From contig DASWVB010000036.1 in NCBI GenBank assembly GCA_036401375.1, forward strand, positions 1-64,000: DNA of 64,000 nt, written 5' to 3'. The translations under genes were made by a program, and so were the position numbers. Source of the DNA: DASWUZ01 sp036401375 (lineage in GTDB: Bacteria > Acidobacteriota > Terriglobia > Terriglobales > Acidobacteriaceae). The stretch's first letter is position 1. Every line of letters begins with the position of its first letter. This document shows positions 18,928 through 29,500 of the stretch, one piece after another. A model generated the notes under the pieces. The model saw only the letters and a program-made list of their open reading frames with translations. It was not told the origin of the DNA and searched no databases.

Positions 18928-19221
18928 ATGAACAAGAGCAACGTTGGCGGCAAGGTCGATGAGGTGAAGGGGAAGATCAAGCAGGGCGTGGGTGAAGCGA
19001 TCGGCGATGACAAGCTGGCAAACAGCGGCGCAGCCGACCAGGTGAAGGGTGCAGCCAAGGAGACCTGGGGTAACGCCAAGGACGCCGTAAATGCCGGTGC
19101 GAGCCGCAACAAGGCCAGTGGTGAGGTGCATACTGCGAATGCACGAAACACGGTAGTAGACGCGGCCAACAAGGTCAAGAATAGCGTCAACGCGAAGATC
19201 GACAAGCATCGCGAGAAGTAA
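18928..19221 (+). CDS. CsbD-like general stress protein
   Basis: 97 aa, highly hydrophilic, rich in Lys, Ala, Asn and Gly, without hydrophobic segment. The N-terminal half has the CsbD pattern (NVGGKVDEVKGKIKQGVGEAIGD followed by a second KGAAKETWGNAKDAV repeat). CsbD proteins are induced by general stress in many bacteria, and their molecular role is unclear. CGGAGGG upstream provides a ribosome binding site. It sits in a small stress-type block with the lmo0937-like peptide and ends at a strong terminator. Confidence 0.88.
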   Translation: MNKSNVGGKVDEVKGKIKQGVGEAIGDDKLANSGAADQVKGAAKETWGNAKDAVNAGASRNKASGEVHTANARNTVVDAANKVKNSVNAKIDKHREK

Positions 19222-19259
19222 TCAGATTAGCTTTTAGTCCCAGACTGTGTGTAAAGAGA

Positions 19260-19297
19260 AAGGCCACGCGACCGAATCGCGTGGCCTTCTTCTTTTG
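19260..19297 (+). terminator. bidirectional rho-independent terminator
   Basis: A perfect 11-bp stem (AAGGCCACGCG / CGCGTGGCCTT) with a 7-base loop, followed by CTTCTTTTG on plus; on minus the stem is followed by TCTCTTTAC. It separates the csbD-like gene from the convergent prenyltransferase gene and probably serves both. Confidence 0.85.
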
Positions 19298-19365
19298 TTC
19301 TGCTTGAGCCGAACAGCGTGTGCCTTCTGAGTATCCGCCACGCTTGCCATAGAGGAGACGAAGCC

Positions 19366-20235
19366 TCAGGCTCGTCTGTGGAGAAGGATATCGGCAGCGA
19401 CAAAGAGGAAGAAGACGACAGAGATAATCCCATTCATGGTGAAGAAGGCTGCATTCAAGCGACGCAGGTCGCCTGGCGAGACGATCAGGTGCTCATAGAG
19501 CAGAATTGCGGCCACCACGGCGATTCCCGCCGAGGCTAAATATCCAAGAGAGAAGAGCACGGCCAGCCAGATAAGCAGCGTGACCATGATGATGTGCATG
19601 AGATGAGAGATCCAGAAGGCCGGTGCCAGGCCTACAGCCGCGGGCAAGCTGCGCAGGCCGACCTGCCGGTCGTGGTCCACGTCCTGGCAGGCGTAGAGCA
19701 CGTCAAATCCGGCACCCCAGAACAAAACCGCCGCAGTCAAGACGATGATGCGAGGATCGAGGTGACCTCGTACCGCGATCCATGCTGCCGAGGGTGCGAT
19801 GCCCATTGCGAGGCCGAGCACCACGTGCGACCAGCGAGTAAACCTCTTGGTATAGGAGTAGGAGAAGAGCAGCGCGAGGGCGACGGGCGACAGCAGAAGG
19901 GTCTCGCGGTTGAGGCGAGAGGCTGCCGCGATGAAGAGCAGGCCCATGAGCAGAGTGAAGCCCCCAACGAAACGGCGGCTGAGCAGTCCAGCAGGGATGG
20001 CGCGGCTTGCCGTACGAGGATTGATAGCATCGATGTCTGCGTCGGCCCACCGGTTGAACGCCATGGCAGCGGATCGTGCGGTCACCATGCAAACGATGAT
20101 CCAGCCTACCTTACCAAGTGGCGGCAAGCCGTTGGAGGCAAGCATCGCGCCCATCAGAGCGAAGGGGAGCACGAAGATGGAATGCTCCCACTTGATCATC
20201 TCGAGGGTGGTAGCAGTGCTGCGAATCAAGTCCAT
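19366..20235 (-). CDS. UbiA-family aromatic prenyltransferase
   Basis: Integral membrane enzyme of 289 aa (eight or nine hydrophobic helices) that attaches a polyprenyl chain to an aromatic acid during quinone synthesis. The first Asp-rich motif is NRWADADID (about 61-69) and the second YACQDVDHD (about 180-188), both needed for Mg-pyrophosphate binding. UbiA and the futalosine-pathway enzyme MqnP look alike; in an acidobacterium, which makes menaquinone, the MqnP role is the more likely (inference). I choose the ATG at 20235 because the frame upstream has no ribosome binding site and the family sequence begins here; a GAGAGAG lies several bases before it. Confidence 0.9.
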   Translation of the reverse strand: MDLIRSTATTLEMIKWEHSIFVLPFALMGAMLASNGLPPLGKVGWIIVCMVTARSAAMAFNRWADADIDAINPRTASRAIPAGLLSRRFVGGFTLLMGLLFIAAASRLNRETLLLSPVALALLFSYSYTKRFTRWSHVVLGLAMGIAPSAAWIAVRGHLDPRIIVLTAAVLFWGAGFDVLYACQDVDHDRQVGLRSLPAAVGLAPAFWISHLMHIIMVTLLIWLAVLFSLGYLASAGIAVVAAILLYEHLIVSPGDLRRLNAAFFTMNGIISVVFFLFVAADILLHRRA

Positions 20236-20305
20236 CTGGGTCTCTCTCAAGTGTAAACGAGGCACCAGCCCTGAGAGTCCCGGTTGGTGGTGGTCAAAGT
20301 GAGAT

Positions 20306-20330
20306 CGCCCCGGGAGGTTGGCCCGGGGCG
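20306..20330 (-). terminator. GC-rich hairpin downstream of the BON-domain gene
   Basis: A 9-bp perfect stem of C/G bases (CGCCCCGGG / CCCGGGGCG, 7-base loop) lies between the BON gene stop and the prenyltransferase start. The minus-strand sequence after it (ATCTCACTTT) is only weakly T-rich, so terminator activity is plausible but not certain. Confidence 0.5.
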
Positions 20331-20388
20331 AGGTATATACGCAAGTGCGCTACGACCAGTGATTGGAGCGGAAAGCGATGAGAGTAAG

Positions 20389-21183
20389 TTACCTGCGCTC
20401 CTGCTGGTTTGCGACCTGAAGCTCGTTTGTTACCTTGAATACTCCCGGTACGCCGTTCGCGCGGATGAAGGCAGTATCTTTATCGGCCTCGGTGTCAACC
20501 TGACCGAAGAGAGTTACTCGGCCGTTCTGTACCGAAATGCGGATAGTCTTGGCCGGGTCGATAGCATACTTGTTCAGCGAGGGATAACCGTAGACTGCCC
20601 GGGCTACACGAACGCGGATCTCGTCGTCCATGGGAGAGACCGGATCGACCTGGATGTCATCGATGACGTCGCGAACGCCAGGAGTGTTGCTGGCCACGGA
20701 CACAGCAGAATCCTTGTCAACTGGACCGTAAGCATGACCTCCCAGGGTTACAACTCCGTTCTCCACACTCACGCTGATCGCATTGAACGCCGTCGTGCCA
20801 TAGCCAACCCGATCGTACTCGATCTTCTTCAGCAGTTTCTGCTGTAACTCCTGATCGGGAATCTGCGGGCCTGCCACCTCGATCTCGTCCCGCACCGCGA
20901 TTACCTTCTTGGCTCGGTGGGCGACTTTATCGGCATCTTCCTTGGCTGCAAAGTTCGGGACGCTTCCAGTCAAAGTAACTACGCCATTTTCGACACTTGC
21001 CTGAACACCTTCATAGCGCTTTTTGCTGAATGACTTAGTCAGACTCTCCTGAATCTGTGGATCATTCATCTCGGTTAAAGCCTGTTGGCCGTTGGGGGCT
21101 GCCATGGCCGGGTGAACTGAAAACGCCGGAGCGGCTAAGATCGCTGCGGCGAGAAAAGTAGAAAGTTTAGCAGTGTTACGCAT
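20389..21183 (-). CDS. exported triple-BON-domain protein
   Basis: 264 aa from the ATG at 21183, which has GGAGAG seven bases upstream; the longer frame is open only because of an upstream extension. A signal peptide (residues 1 to about 27, ending HPAMA) is followed by three BON modules: the repeated signatures VSVENGVVTL(T/G)G and ISVQNGRVTLFGQV mark the central strands, at about 60, 135 and 215. BON domains bind phospholipid or envelope surfaces and OsmY-type proteins protect against osmotic stress. Location near CsbD and lmo0937-like genes fits an envelope stress role (inference). Confidence 0.9.
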   Translation of the reverse strand: MRNTAKLSTFLAAAILAAPAFSVHPAMAAPNGQQALTEMNDPQIQESLTKSFSKKRYEGVQASVENGVVTLTGSVPNFAAKEDADKVAHRAKKVIAVRDEIEVAGPQIPDQELQQKLLKKIEYDRVGYGTTAFNAISVSVENGVVTLGGHAYGPVDKDSAVSVASNTPGVRDVIDDIQVDPVSPMDDEIRVRVARAVYGYPSLNKYAIDPAKTIRISVQNGRVTLFGQVDTEADKDTAFIRANGVPGVFKVTNELQVANQQERR

Positions 21184-21355
21184 CGAATAACTCTCCTTAC
21201 TGGAGCTCTCGTGACCTTCTGTGGTAAGCACGAATAGCACCAACATTGATAAAGACACGGAATAGCGTCATTTGGATGCTCGTTTGCTTTTAACGAGGTG
21301 AATAATTCCGATGATCGACTTAGATTAAATTGAATCTTTCGCCAGGGCCGCCTTG

Positions 21356-24300
21356 TCAGCGGAGCCGCTTCCTGACCTTGAACACGATGCTGAAGACTCC
21401 AGACTCGTCGCGCACGGCGAGCAGCGATACGTTCCGCGTTAGATCGATCTGCCCCTGTATAAGCTGCTGTGCAGTGGAGTTAACATTCGTGGCGTAAGTC
21501 AGCGTTGCATTTTTAGCTACCTGCTGCTCGACCGTAATTCGCGCTGTCGAGTTACCGAGGCTACCTACGAAGGTAGGATCGATCTTTACGTTGCCGCCAC
21601 CAAACAGCTTCTGAATCCTGCTGCTGACGGTAGCGTTGAGCGCGCCCCCCAGCAAAGCATCGGCGGTCGAGTTTACGCCCGCGGCCTGCTGCTGGTTTGA
21701 GTAAATCTGCTGCTCCTCCTGAGTACGCCCTAGCGCCAGCAGTGCGAAGATGTCACCCCGGGGCAACGGGGGCTCGGAGCGGTAGGTGAAGCTCAGCTTG
21801 CTGGGCGTTCCGTGCAGCCCAATGGTGATGTCGTACTCCTCAACATGGGCAGTAGCGTCGAGGTCGATCACCGGGTCGATGGTCACGGGGTTGGTGAAGT
21901 AGATGTCACCTCGCTGCAGCTGGTACTGCGTTCCGGCAAAGGTGGCGCTACCATCAGTGATGCTGATGTGCCCGAGCACGGAGGGGGCCGCGACGGTGCC
22001 GCCAATCCTCAGATCTACGTCCCCGGCGAGCTTGGCGTAAGAGTTCTGGAAGTCAAGCTCGGGGGATGAGGTGATGTGCACGTCGAGCCGCACATGACTC
22101 GAAGGCGAGGTCGGGTCGGGCGGCGCTGAGACGTTTCCTGACGATGAAGTGAGGGCAGCAAAGTCAAGGTTTGGGCTCAGCGCGAACCGGGTCAACAAGA
22201 TGTTTCCGCTAAGCAGCAGGTTGGTCTGCGAGCCCTGCAGGTGCAGCTTGGCGTCCGCCACGGAGCTGATGCCCTGGTAGCGCACGCGGACGTCTTTACC
22301 GGTGGCGGTCAGGTCAGCGTAGATGCCCTGCTGGTAGGTGAGATATCCCGCGAGCTTGAGCTGACCGCCACCCGTAGTGGCAGTCAGGTTCTGAACCTCA
22401 AGCCGGTCCTGGTCAAAGGTGAGGGTGCCGTTCATCTGGCTCACCCCGTTGGGCACGTCTTCCAGGGCGACGGCGACATTTGTGAACTTGACCTGCCCGG
22501 TCAGGTCAGGTTTCTGCACCGTACCTGCGGCATTCACGGTGAAGTCAACCCGTCCGGATGAAGTCAGTCCAGGGTTGACTGACTGCAGGAGCTTGATGTT
22601 GATAGCTCCGCCGGCCTGCAAATTAATGTTTTCAACCGTTCGGAACAGCTCAACGCTGCCCTGCGCGTGCAGGTCAGTGTCGTCTCCAATGATGTGCAGG
22701 GTGTCAAGGTGTACCACGCCATCGCGCAGCTGGACGTGCAGAGCGCCCTGGGTCTGCAGCGGTACACCGGCCAGCGCTGCCGAGAACTGGTTGACCGTGA
22801 GATCGCCGTTCATGGCGCGCGGCCGCTTCAACGGGCCTTCAACGGTGGCGTCCGCGCCCATGATGGAGTGGCCGGTGATCCCCTGGATGTTGAATGCCTT
22901 CAGAAAGGGCGATATATCCAACTGGCTCACCGTTACATGCGCGGTCGTCTGGTAGTCGCCGGAGAGTTGCATCTGCGCGTTGCCCTGGAGCTTCGCTGCC
23001 TCAAGCGCCGAGGTCAGATTCAGGAAGAGGGTGTTGTGTTCGGTGCGGGCGGTGGCCTGGATCGACCCGGCGGCCTGCCCCGCGATCATCACATTGTTCA
23101 AGTGAACGTTCGCGCTGACCAGGGGTGCGGCTGCTGTACCGCTGCCATGTGCTTCGAAGCTGAGGCTGCCCGCCAGCGGCGTCTTACCGGTCTGCAGCTG
23201 CTGGATGTGGGCAAGTTCAAAGCCGCTGCCCTGCGCATTGAAGTGGAAGACTTTGGAACCTGTATCGAAGCCGCCGTCCCCGGTCAGTTTACCGCCGTTC
23301 TGCAGGAAGGTGATGCTGCTGGCGCCTATCTCTTTGCCTGCGAAGCGCAGCTGCGCGTTGAGGCTGTGGTAGGCCTCTCCATAGATGGTTCCACCCTGCA
23401 CGTTAAGGGTGCCGCCGCCGCTCAGGTTACCGAGAGTGCCGCCAGCATGCGCCTGCAGATCGGCTGTTCCCGTCACCGGCAGGGTCGATCCAGCCATCAC
23501 GAGGACGTCGGGGATTGATGCCTTCTGCACACTTACATCCGCCGAGAGGGCGGCGTACTCGTCGAAGGAACTCTTCTTCCCAGAGACATGCGGCCGCAGG
23601 GTGCCGGCGGCGTGGATGACTGTCGGGCCACGGGTGAGCGTGGCCTGACCTACAGCTAGGCTCAGAGGAGAGTATTCCGCGTCAGCGTCGAGCCGGTCCC
23701 AATGGATGCTCTGAAGGCCTGGAGCGCTAACCGGGAGGTTGACTGCCGATACGGCGGGCGATGGCGCGGCAACCGCTGCAGGCTTGAGAACCGGCTGCTG
23801 TGCCGACGCTGGACCCGCTGCGAGCAGGGTGCCGCCGGCCGGCGATGCGCCCGCGGACGGAGCAGGGGCGAAGAACGTGGTATCGAAGTTCGAGGCGGTG
23901 AGATGTCCTTTGACATCGGGCGCCGTGATCGTGCCGGTTACGGTCCCGTGGAACGAAGCCTCGCCATGCAGCAGAACGGGAATGGCCTGCACTCCGCTCT
24001 TGCCATTAGCGGTGAGGCCGAGGGCGATCAGTGTGCGGTTGAACTCCCCGAGGTTGCTGGTGGTCAGACTTGCCTGGAGCGCCGAAGACTGTGCCACGGG
24101 ATAGACCCCAAGCTCGCCCTCCACGTGGATCTGGGTGGCTGGGGTCTGCGCGTCGAGTTGTTTGATTTCGACCTTGCCGCCGCGGTTGAAATACTCCGCG
24201 TCTACGATGCCTGTAAGCGGAACCTGGGATACGGTCGGCGGGTGGGGCGGCGCGAGTCTCAGCAGCGCTTTGGTGGTGAGATCGGCGGCGCTGCCTACCC

Positions 24301-25645
24301 AGTCCACGTCCACTTTGCCGTTGGCCGCGGTGTCGAAGCCGAGATCCTGATAGCGCCTGGGAGCGACAATCTGCATGATCGTCGCGAGCTTCAGGTCATG
24401 GATCTCGGCGCGGATGATGCCTTTCTGCAGCAGTGCTGGAGGCATGGTCACTGCGGCGGGGGGAGCCGTCTTGGTTCCGGCCGCAGCTGGGGTGGGCGCA
24501 AGCCAATTGACGATGTGCAGCTCACCGGAAACGCTGCCGCCGGGGGGTAGATGCGCGTCGAGGCGGGTGAGTGCCAGTTCCTGGTCGGTGATGCTGATCG
24601 CCGCACTGGCGTTCACCCCGCTCAGGTTCGCCGACGGTGTGCGATATGTTACGTTCGAGAGCTTTGCCTGGCCGTTGGCGGCAAACCGGGACAGGGAGCC
24701 GTGGCCCTGCAGAGTGAGATCTGCAGACCCCTGCACTAGACCAGGAATTGCAGTCAGAGCCTCTACGGTACGGACGTCAACTCTTCCGCCGGCCTGCAGC
24801 ACCCACTGCGGGTTCTTGAAGTTCTCGAAGTTGCCGGTCGCCTGCAGGGTATCTGCACCGGTTCGCAGCTGAAAGGACGTCAACTGAACGACATCGCGGC
24901 CCATGTCAACCTGCATCGCCAGATGCGAGTGAACGGCCGGCTGCTTACCCCTGTGCGCATTAAGGTCTGCGACCTGCAAACTGGCGAGGTAGTGGTCTTT
25001 GACCGGCACGTAGCTGAGGGTGAGCCCGATATCGTTGGCTGACAGATCGAAAGGTATGCTGCGCTGGTTGACGATGGCGAGACCATTACCCAACTCCGCC
25101 CGGTCGACCGCCAGATCGAAGAAGGTGTCAGTTCCTGACTTGTTGCTGGTCGACTTGGTCTTAGGATTCGGCTGGTTGGTAGACCCGTCAGGGTAGACGA
25201 TCAAGTGAACCACCGGGTGGTCGGCGCCGAGATAGTTCAGCCCGACCTGGGCGCGGAAGAGCGAGATGATTTTGGCGCGGATGAACAGGCGGTCGATGTG
25301 GGCGTAGGGTACCTCGGAGGGAGCCTCGAGACCGTGGATAGTGAGGTCGTCGGCCTCGATCTCGAGGTGCAGCAGGCGCCAGTGAAGTGATGCGAGCTCC
25401 ACCCTGCCGCCAGTTGCGGTCTCGAGGGTTGCAATGACCCTTGCGCGCACTCGGCTCTGAAAATCGGCTGTGGTCGTATACCAGGCGCCGATGGCGATAA
25501 GCACCGCCAGGAGCACCAGCAGAATGCCCAGGACGCGCAGAAAAGGGTGACGGCGGCCCGCTTGAGCCGCCCCCGGCGGGAGCTCGGACGGCGTCGACGG
25601 GGGAACTGCTTGCGGTGGTGTAGGCGGTACTGGAGGCGTACTCAT
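21356..25645 (-). CDS. tamB: TamB-family translocation and assembly protein
   Basis: Large inner-membrane-anchored protein (1429 aa) that spans the periplasm and helps move phospholipid or assemble outer membrane proteins. A Pro-rich cytoplasmic leader (1-30) precedes one membrane helix (about 36-54). The long middle part is built from beta-strand repeats of AsmA/TamB type (IHVEGELGVY, VHLDTLHIIGDDTDLHAQGSV). The C-terminal TamB domain is clear: GDIYFTNPVTIDPVIDLDATAHVEEYDITIGLHGTPSKLSFTYRSEPPLPRGDIFALLALGR. Its start overlaps the upstream SurA-N gene stop (ATGA), so it is translationally coupled to the bamA operon. Confidence 0.93.
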   Translation of the reverse strand: MSTPPVPPTPPQAVPPSTPSELPPGAAQAGRRHPFLRVLGILLVLLAVLIAIGAWYTTTADFQSRVRARVIATLETATGGRVELASLHWRLLHLEIEADDLTIHGLEAPSEVPYAHIDRLFIRAKIISLFRAQVGLNYLGADHPVVHLIVYPDGSTNQPNPKTKSTSNKSGTDTFFDLAVDRAELGNGLAIVNQRSIPFDLSANDIGLTLSYVPVKDHYLASLQVADLNAHRGKQPAVHSHLAMQVDMGRDVVQLTSFQLRTGADTLQATGNFENFKNPQWVLQAGGRVDVRTVEALTAIPGLVQGSADLTLQGHGSLSRFAANGQAKLSNVTYRTPSANLSGVNASAAISITDQELALTRLDAHLPPGGSVSGELHIVNWLAPTPAAAGTKTAPPAAVTMPPALLQKGIIRAEIHDLKLATIMQIVAPRRYQDLGFDTAANGKVDVDWVGSAADLTTKALLRLAPPHPPTVSQVPLTGIVDAEYFNRGGKVEIKQLDAQTPATQIHVEGELGVYPVAQSSALQASLTTSNLGEFNRTLIALGLTANGKSGVQAIPVLLHGEASFHGTVTGTITAPDVKGHLTASNFDTTFFAPAPSAGASPAGGTLLAAGPASAQQPVLKPAAVAAPSPAVSAVNLPVSAPGLQSIHWDRLDADAEYSPLSLAVGQATLTRGPTVIHAAGTLRPHVSGKKSSFDEYAALSADVSVQKASIPDVLVMAGSTLPVTGTADLQAHAGGTLGNLSGGGTLNVQGGTIYGEAYHSLNAQLRFAGKEIGASSITFLQNGGKLTGDGGFDTGSKVFHFNAQGSGFELAHIQQLQTGKTPLAGSLSFEAHGSGTAAAPLVSANVHLNNVMIAGQAAGSIQATARTEHNTLFLNLTSALEAAKLQGNAQMQLSGDYQTTAHVTVSQLDISPFLKAFNIQGITGHSIMGADATVEGPLKRPRAMNGDLTVNQFSAALAGVPLQTQGALHVQLRDGVVHLDTLHIIGDDTDLHAQGSVELFRTVENINLQAGGAINIKLLQSVNPGLTSSGRVDFTVNAAGTVQKPDLTGQVKFTNVAVALEDVPNGVSQMNGTLTFDQDRLEVQNLTATTGGGQLKLAGYLTYQQGIYADLTATGKDVRVRYQGISSVADAKLHLQGSQTNLLLSGNILLTRFALSPNLDFAALTSSSGNVSAPPDPTSPSSHVRLDVHITSSPELDFQNSYAKLAGDVDLRIGGTVAAPSVLGHISITDGSATFAGTQYQLQRGDIYFTNPVTIDPVIDLDATAHVEEYDITIGLHGTPSKLSFTYRSEPPLPRGDIFALLALGRTQEEQQIYSNQQQAAGVNSTADALLGGALNATVSSRIQKLFGGGNVKIDPTFVGSLGNSTARITVEQQVAKNATLTYATNVNSTAQQLIQGQIDLTRNVSLLAVRDESGVFSIVFKVRKRLR

Positions 25646-26526
25646 GAAGCCCCTCCGCTGTCGTCGCTGCTTTCGGAACTCGTACCATACATGGGGTCGA
25701 GTATCTGCACCGAACCTTGGTCGCGAAGGCTCTTAAGCCAGTCCTGCAACATCGTGCTTACCCTCTGTTGCAGCAGAATCTCTTCGATGCGTGACGAGAC
25801 CGCATCGAGTGCCGGGGGGTTGGTGCTCTCCTTGCGAAACGCCGGGATGAATGTCTTTTCGTAATATGCCTGTATCTCCGGCTTCGTAATTCGGATTCCG
25901 TTGCGAAAGCGGATGTCAATGAAGCGGACTATCTCGATCCTCTGCCGCCACCGTTGATTTACCTGCTCCTCGGAGAGGTTGTTGCTTTTCAGGAAATTAC
26001 GCCATCCGGCCTCCGACTGGCAGTCCTGACGGGCACACGCTGGAATCTGCCTGCGCAGATCGGCGAGACCCTTTTGCAACTCTTCGTCACTTACGGCGGT
26101 GTCTGCCTGCTGCCTTTTCATCTGCTGCAGGATGAGAGTACGGCTGATGAGCCGACGCCCTGCGAGCGCGGGGCTCGTGGCCATCCCCGGCTCGGTCAGC
26201 GGCTGGATTGAGGCGAACTGCATCTCCTCGATGACGTCGCTTTGCAGCAGCACGTCTCCGTTGATGATCGCGATTACTTTGTCGAGCTCCTGGGCTGAGC
26301 CTTGCGGTGCGGTGGCTGCGGCACTATCGTCACTTGGCTGGCTGGTCGTTTGCTGGTTCCTGGATACGTCGGGTGCAATCGCTGGCGACGAAGGCGGCGC
26401 TGGCGCTGACTGCCCGAGCAGACCGGTCGCCCGGCAGCAGATGAGCGCAGCTGTGAGCAGGACCAGGCGCAGCCTTGACGCTGACCAGAAAATACCGGCA
26501 ACTCGAGTTAAACGATTCAAGTCCAT
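25642..26526 (-). CDS. SurA N-terminal-like periplasmic chaperone without PPIase domain
   Basis: 294 aa exported protein. After a signal region (about 1-39) and a low-complexity Ser/Thr/Ala spacer, residues about 82-240 match the SurA chaperone core: DKVIAIINGDVLLQSDVIEEM and RRLISRTLILQQMKRQ, then VSDEELQKGLADLRRQIP and a helical C-terminus. The parvulin domains found in E. coli SurA are absent. It overlaps bamA by one base (TGATG) and tamB by four, so it belongs to one outer membrane assembly operon and probably chaperones BamA substrates (inference). Confidence 0.88.
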   Translation of the reverse strand: MDLNRLTRVAGIFWSASRLRLVLLTAALICCRATGLLGQSAPAPPSSPAIAPDVSRNQQTTSQPSDDSAAATAPQGSAQELDKVIAIINGDVLLQSDVIEEMQFASIQPLTEPGMATSPALAGRRLISRTLILQQMKRQQADTAVSDEELQKGLADLRRQIPACARQDCQSEAGWRNFLKSNNLSEEQVNQRWRQRIEIVRFIDIRFRNGIRITKPEIQAYYEKTFIPAFRKESTNPPALDAVSSRIEEILLQQRVSTMLQDWLKSLRDQGSVQILDPMYGTSSESSDDSGGAS

Positions 26527-29500
26527 CAGAAGCTTTGACCAATACTGAAGAAGAAGTTAAAGTGCGGTGCCTGCTCGACTCTCGGCACCTTGTTGATGCT
26601 GTAGTAGTCGACAAATATGGGATAGGTCGGGGGATTTAGGTTATAGCTCAGATCTACCCGCAGCGGGCCGATGGGCGTGTGATACCGCAGTCCCGTGCCC
26701 AGCGCGTGTGAGAAGTAGTTGAAGCTGCAGGCGCCCTCCGTCTCAGCCTGAGAAGACGGCGGAGTGTTAGGGGGCGGGTTGCTGAGGTCGCGACAGGTCT
26801 GGCTGTGGGGCTGAGTCACCCTGCCGATGCTCGGCCATATGTCGGATGCCTTGACGAAGACATTGCCCATATCGTGAAACACCACAAAGCCGAGGCTGTC
26901 GCCCACGTAAGGCAGCCTCGGGTTCGGCAGGCGAACTTCAGTGTTGTTCACGAACGCGCCAGCTCCTCCTACGGGGAAGCCGGTCTGCGGATCCCGGGGA
27001 CCGGCTGAGTTGATGCCAAAGCCGCGATGAGACGTCGCGCCTCCGGCATAAAGGCGCTCGGGCAGCGGTATGAAGTTCGCTGAATTGTCTCCAAAGGAGC
27101 GCTCGTAACCAACCCTGGTGCTGCGCGCGATGATGTACTTCTTTTTACCAAAGGCATAGTAGCTCGAGTTGGTGAGATCAACCCGATTGAAGTCTGTCTG
27201 TGACTCGAATTTGGTGTTGGCGAAGAACTCCTGGACGCTGGTGTAGGTTCCACGATGCGCGTCCAGAGGATTGTCCCGCGTGTCCCTGATCCACGTGATA
27301 CCGGGCCCGCCGACGGTAACAGACTGCTGCGCCAGGGGAACCTCGTTGGGAGCGATATTGATGTTGCTGGCCTTGATGCGGCGGAAGGTGAAGTCGTAGA
27401 TCAGGGTATTAGGCCGGGTGGGATGATGTGTAACGCGAAGGGAACCCTCCAGCCGGGAGGCTGTGTAAGTGGTGACGTCCTGCGCGTCTGTGTACCCGCC
27501 CGAGAGCGACAGATCGAACTTTGGGTTGCCCAGCAGCCGCGGGTTCTGAAAGATCAGAGTTGCGCGCTTCTCAAGTGAGCCATAGGTGGTGCGAAGGGTG
27601 AGAGACTGGCTGCGGCCTCGCAGGTTAATGCGGCTGATGTCGAAGAGCACCCGCGGACTGGCGCCCGTCTTGCCGTTGGTGCAATTCGGCAGACCCTGCT
27701 GGATGCGCGTCGCAAGACTACAGTTCGTTGGATTGCCCGTCTGTACTTCAAAGCCGAAGCCATAGTTGATATCCCACCGGCGCGCTTCGGTGTACTGCAG
27801 CAACACGTTCTTCCGGAGTTGATCTCCCAGAGGGTTTTGTACCGCAATATTCACCTCGTTGAAGAGCGTCAGGTCATACAGCCTGCGCTGTGTCTCGAGC
27901 AGTTGGGTCTGATCGAGCACATCGCCAGGGTGAATCAGCACCTGGTCGGCCACTGTTCCGGGCCGCGTATAGTGCAGGCCCGAGATCAGGACATTGTTGA
28001 TGAAGATTTGATCGCCCTCGGTGATGTTCATCGAGACGTTCATCAGAGACGGGTCGTTCGGGTCCTGCTTCTGCAGCAGGTCGAGCGCGGCATGGTCAAA
28101 ACCATGGCTGTAGTAGTAACCGAGAATCACATCCCGGTCGCCGGTCAAGTTGGAGGCGGAGTAGGGCTGCCCGGGCTGCGTATTCAACAGCGGCTGGAGC
28201 TTTTCGAGCGGGACCTGGTTGGCGCCTGAGATGGCGAAGGTTCCTATCTTCTGCTGCGTGCCCTCGTCGATGACGTAGTTCACGGTGAGCAGGGCGAGCT
28301 TGCGTTGTCTACCCTCCGGCGTCTCGTCCGTGTCCTTGATCTCCGGAGTGATCTTCACATGAGTGAAGCCGTTGCCCTGATAGAGCGCAGTGATGGAGTT
28401 TACGTCAGAAGTCACGAGCGCCTGGCTGAAGAGGCCGTGCTTGTCGAGCAGCGTTCCCTTACGCACACTCAGCCGGTCGCGGACTGTCTCGGTATCGAAG
28501 TACTTGTTGCCGGTGATCTTGATTGCCTGCACGCGATGCAGCATGCCCCGATTTACGTGGAAAAGGATCACCGAATGGCCGGGATCTGCAGTCTGCGTTT
28601 CATGGGTGATGTGCGCGTCGAAGTAGCCGGCACGCTGAAAGTGGTCACGCAGGTTACGATTGCCCTCGTTCAGCAGGTCTTCGTCTACTGCGCCCTCTTC
28701 ATAGACCGGAATCAGCCTCTTGATCGTCCCCTTCGAGACCTTCGCGCCGTCAACCTTGACCCTGACTACAGGCCCCTGGTTAGCTGCAAAGGAGTAGTTT
28801 AGATGATTGGTCGCCGCCTCGTACTGGCGTGATCGGATCTCTACCTGCGCCTCAAGCCGGTCCTGCTTCTGGTAGCTCTGCCGCAGCTTGCCCAGAGCGC
28901 GATCGACGGTGTCATGGTTTACCTTTGAACCAGCCTTCAGCTTGGCCTTTTTGCGGAATTTGTCTGGAGCAATCCCACTGTCACCCTCGATGTTGACCTG
29001 ACCCACCCGCGCGCTCTTTCCGGGGTTGACCGTGTATTCGATGTTGATCTGGCGAGCGGGTGCATCGACCACTGTCCGCCTTGCGATGGTGCCCTGATAG
29101 AAGCCGTACTGCTGCAGGGTCGCTTGCATCAGGCCGTCCGCAGCATTCACTCGCTGCTCGGTATAAGGGGAGCCCGGCGCCAGCTTAGCGGCACGTACCA
29201 GCTGGGCGCTGAGCCGATCGTCTTTGACCCCGACGACAGTGACCGTGCCGAAGAAGAGGCGCGGAGTGCCGTTGAAGATGAGCGTGAGGCTGTTTCCCTG
29301 CCGAACGCCCTGCACATCGATGTCCTGATACAGGCCAGTGGCGAAAAGCCTGCGCAGGCTGTCTCGTACGGTCGCCGGCTCCAGCCTGGTTCCGGGCTGC
29401 ACGCCCAGTTTGGCGGGCAGCGGATCGAGTGCACTTCGGTCCACCCCGCGAAACTCGACGGCGCTAATCGTCAGGCCCGCGACGGCACGCAGGCCCGGCG

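Noticed and set aside
23702..24550. Plus-strand frames inside tamB
   Set aside because: TamB on minus is continuous with AsmA/TamB-type repeats; these are composition-driven shadows.
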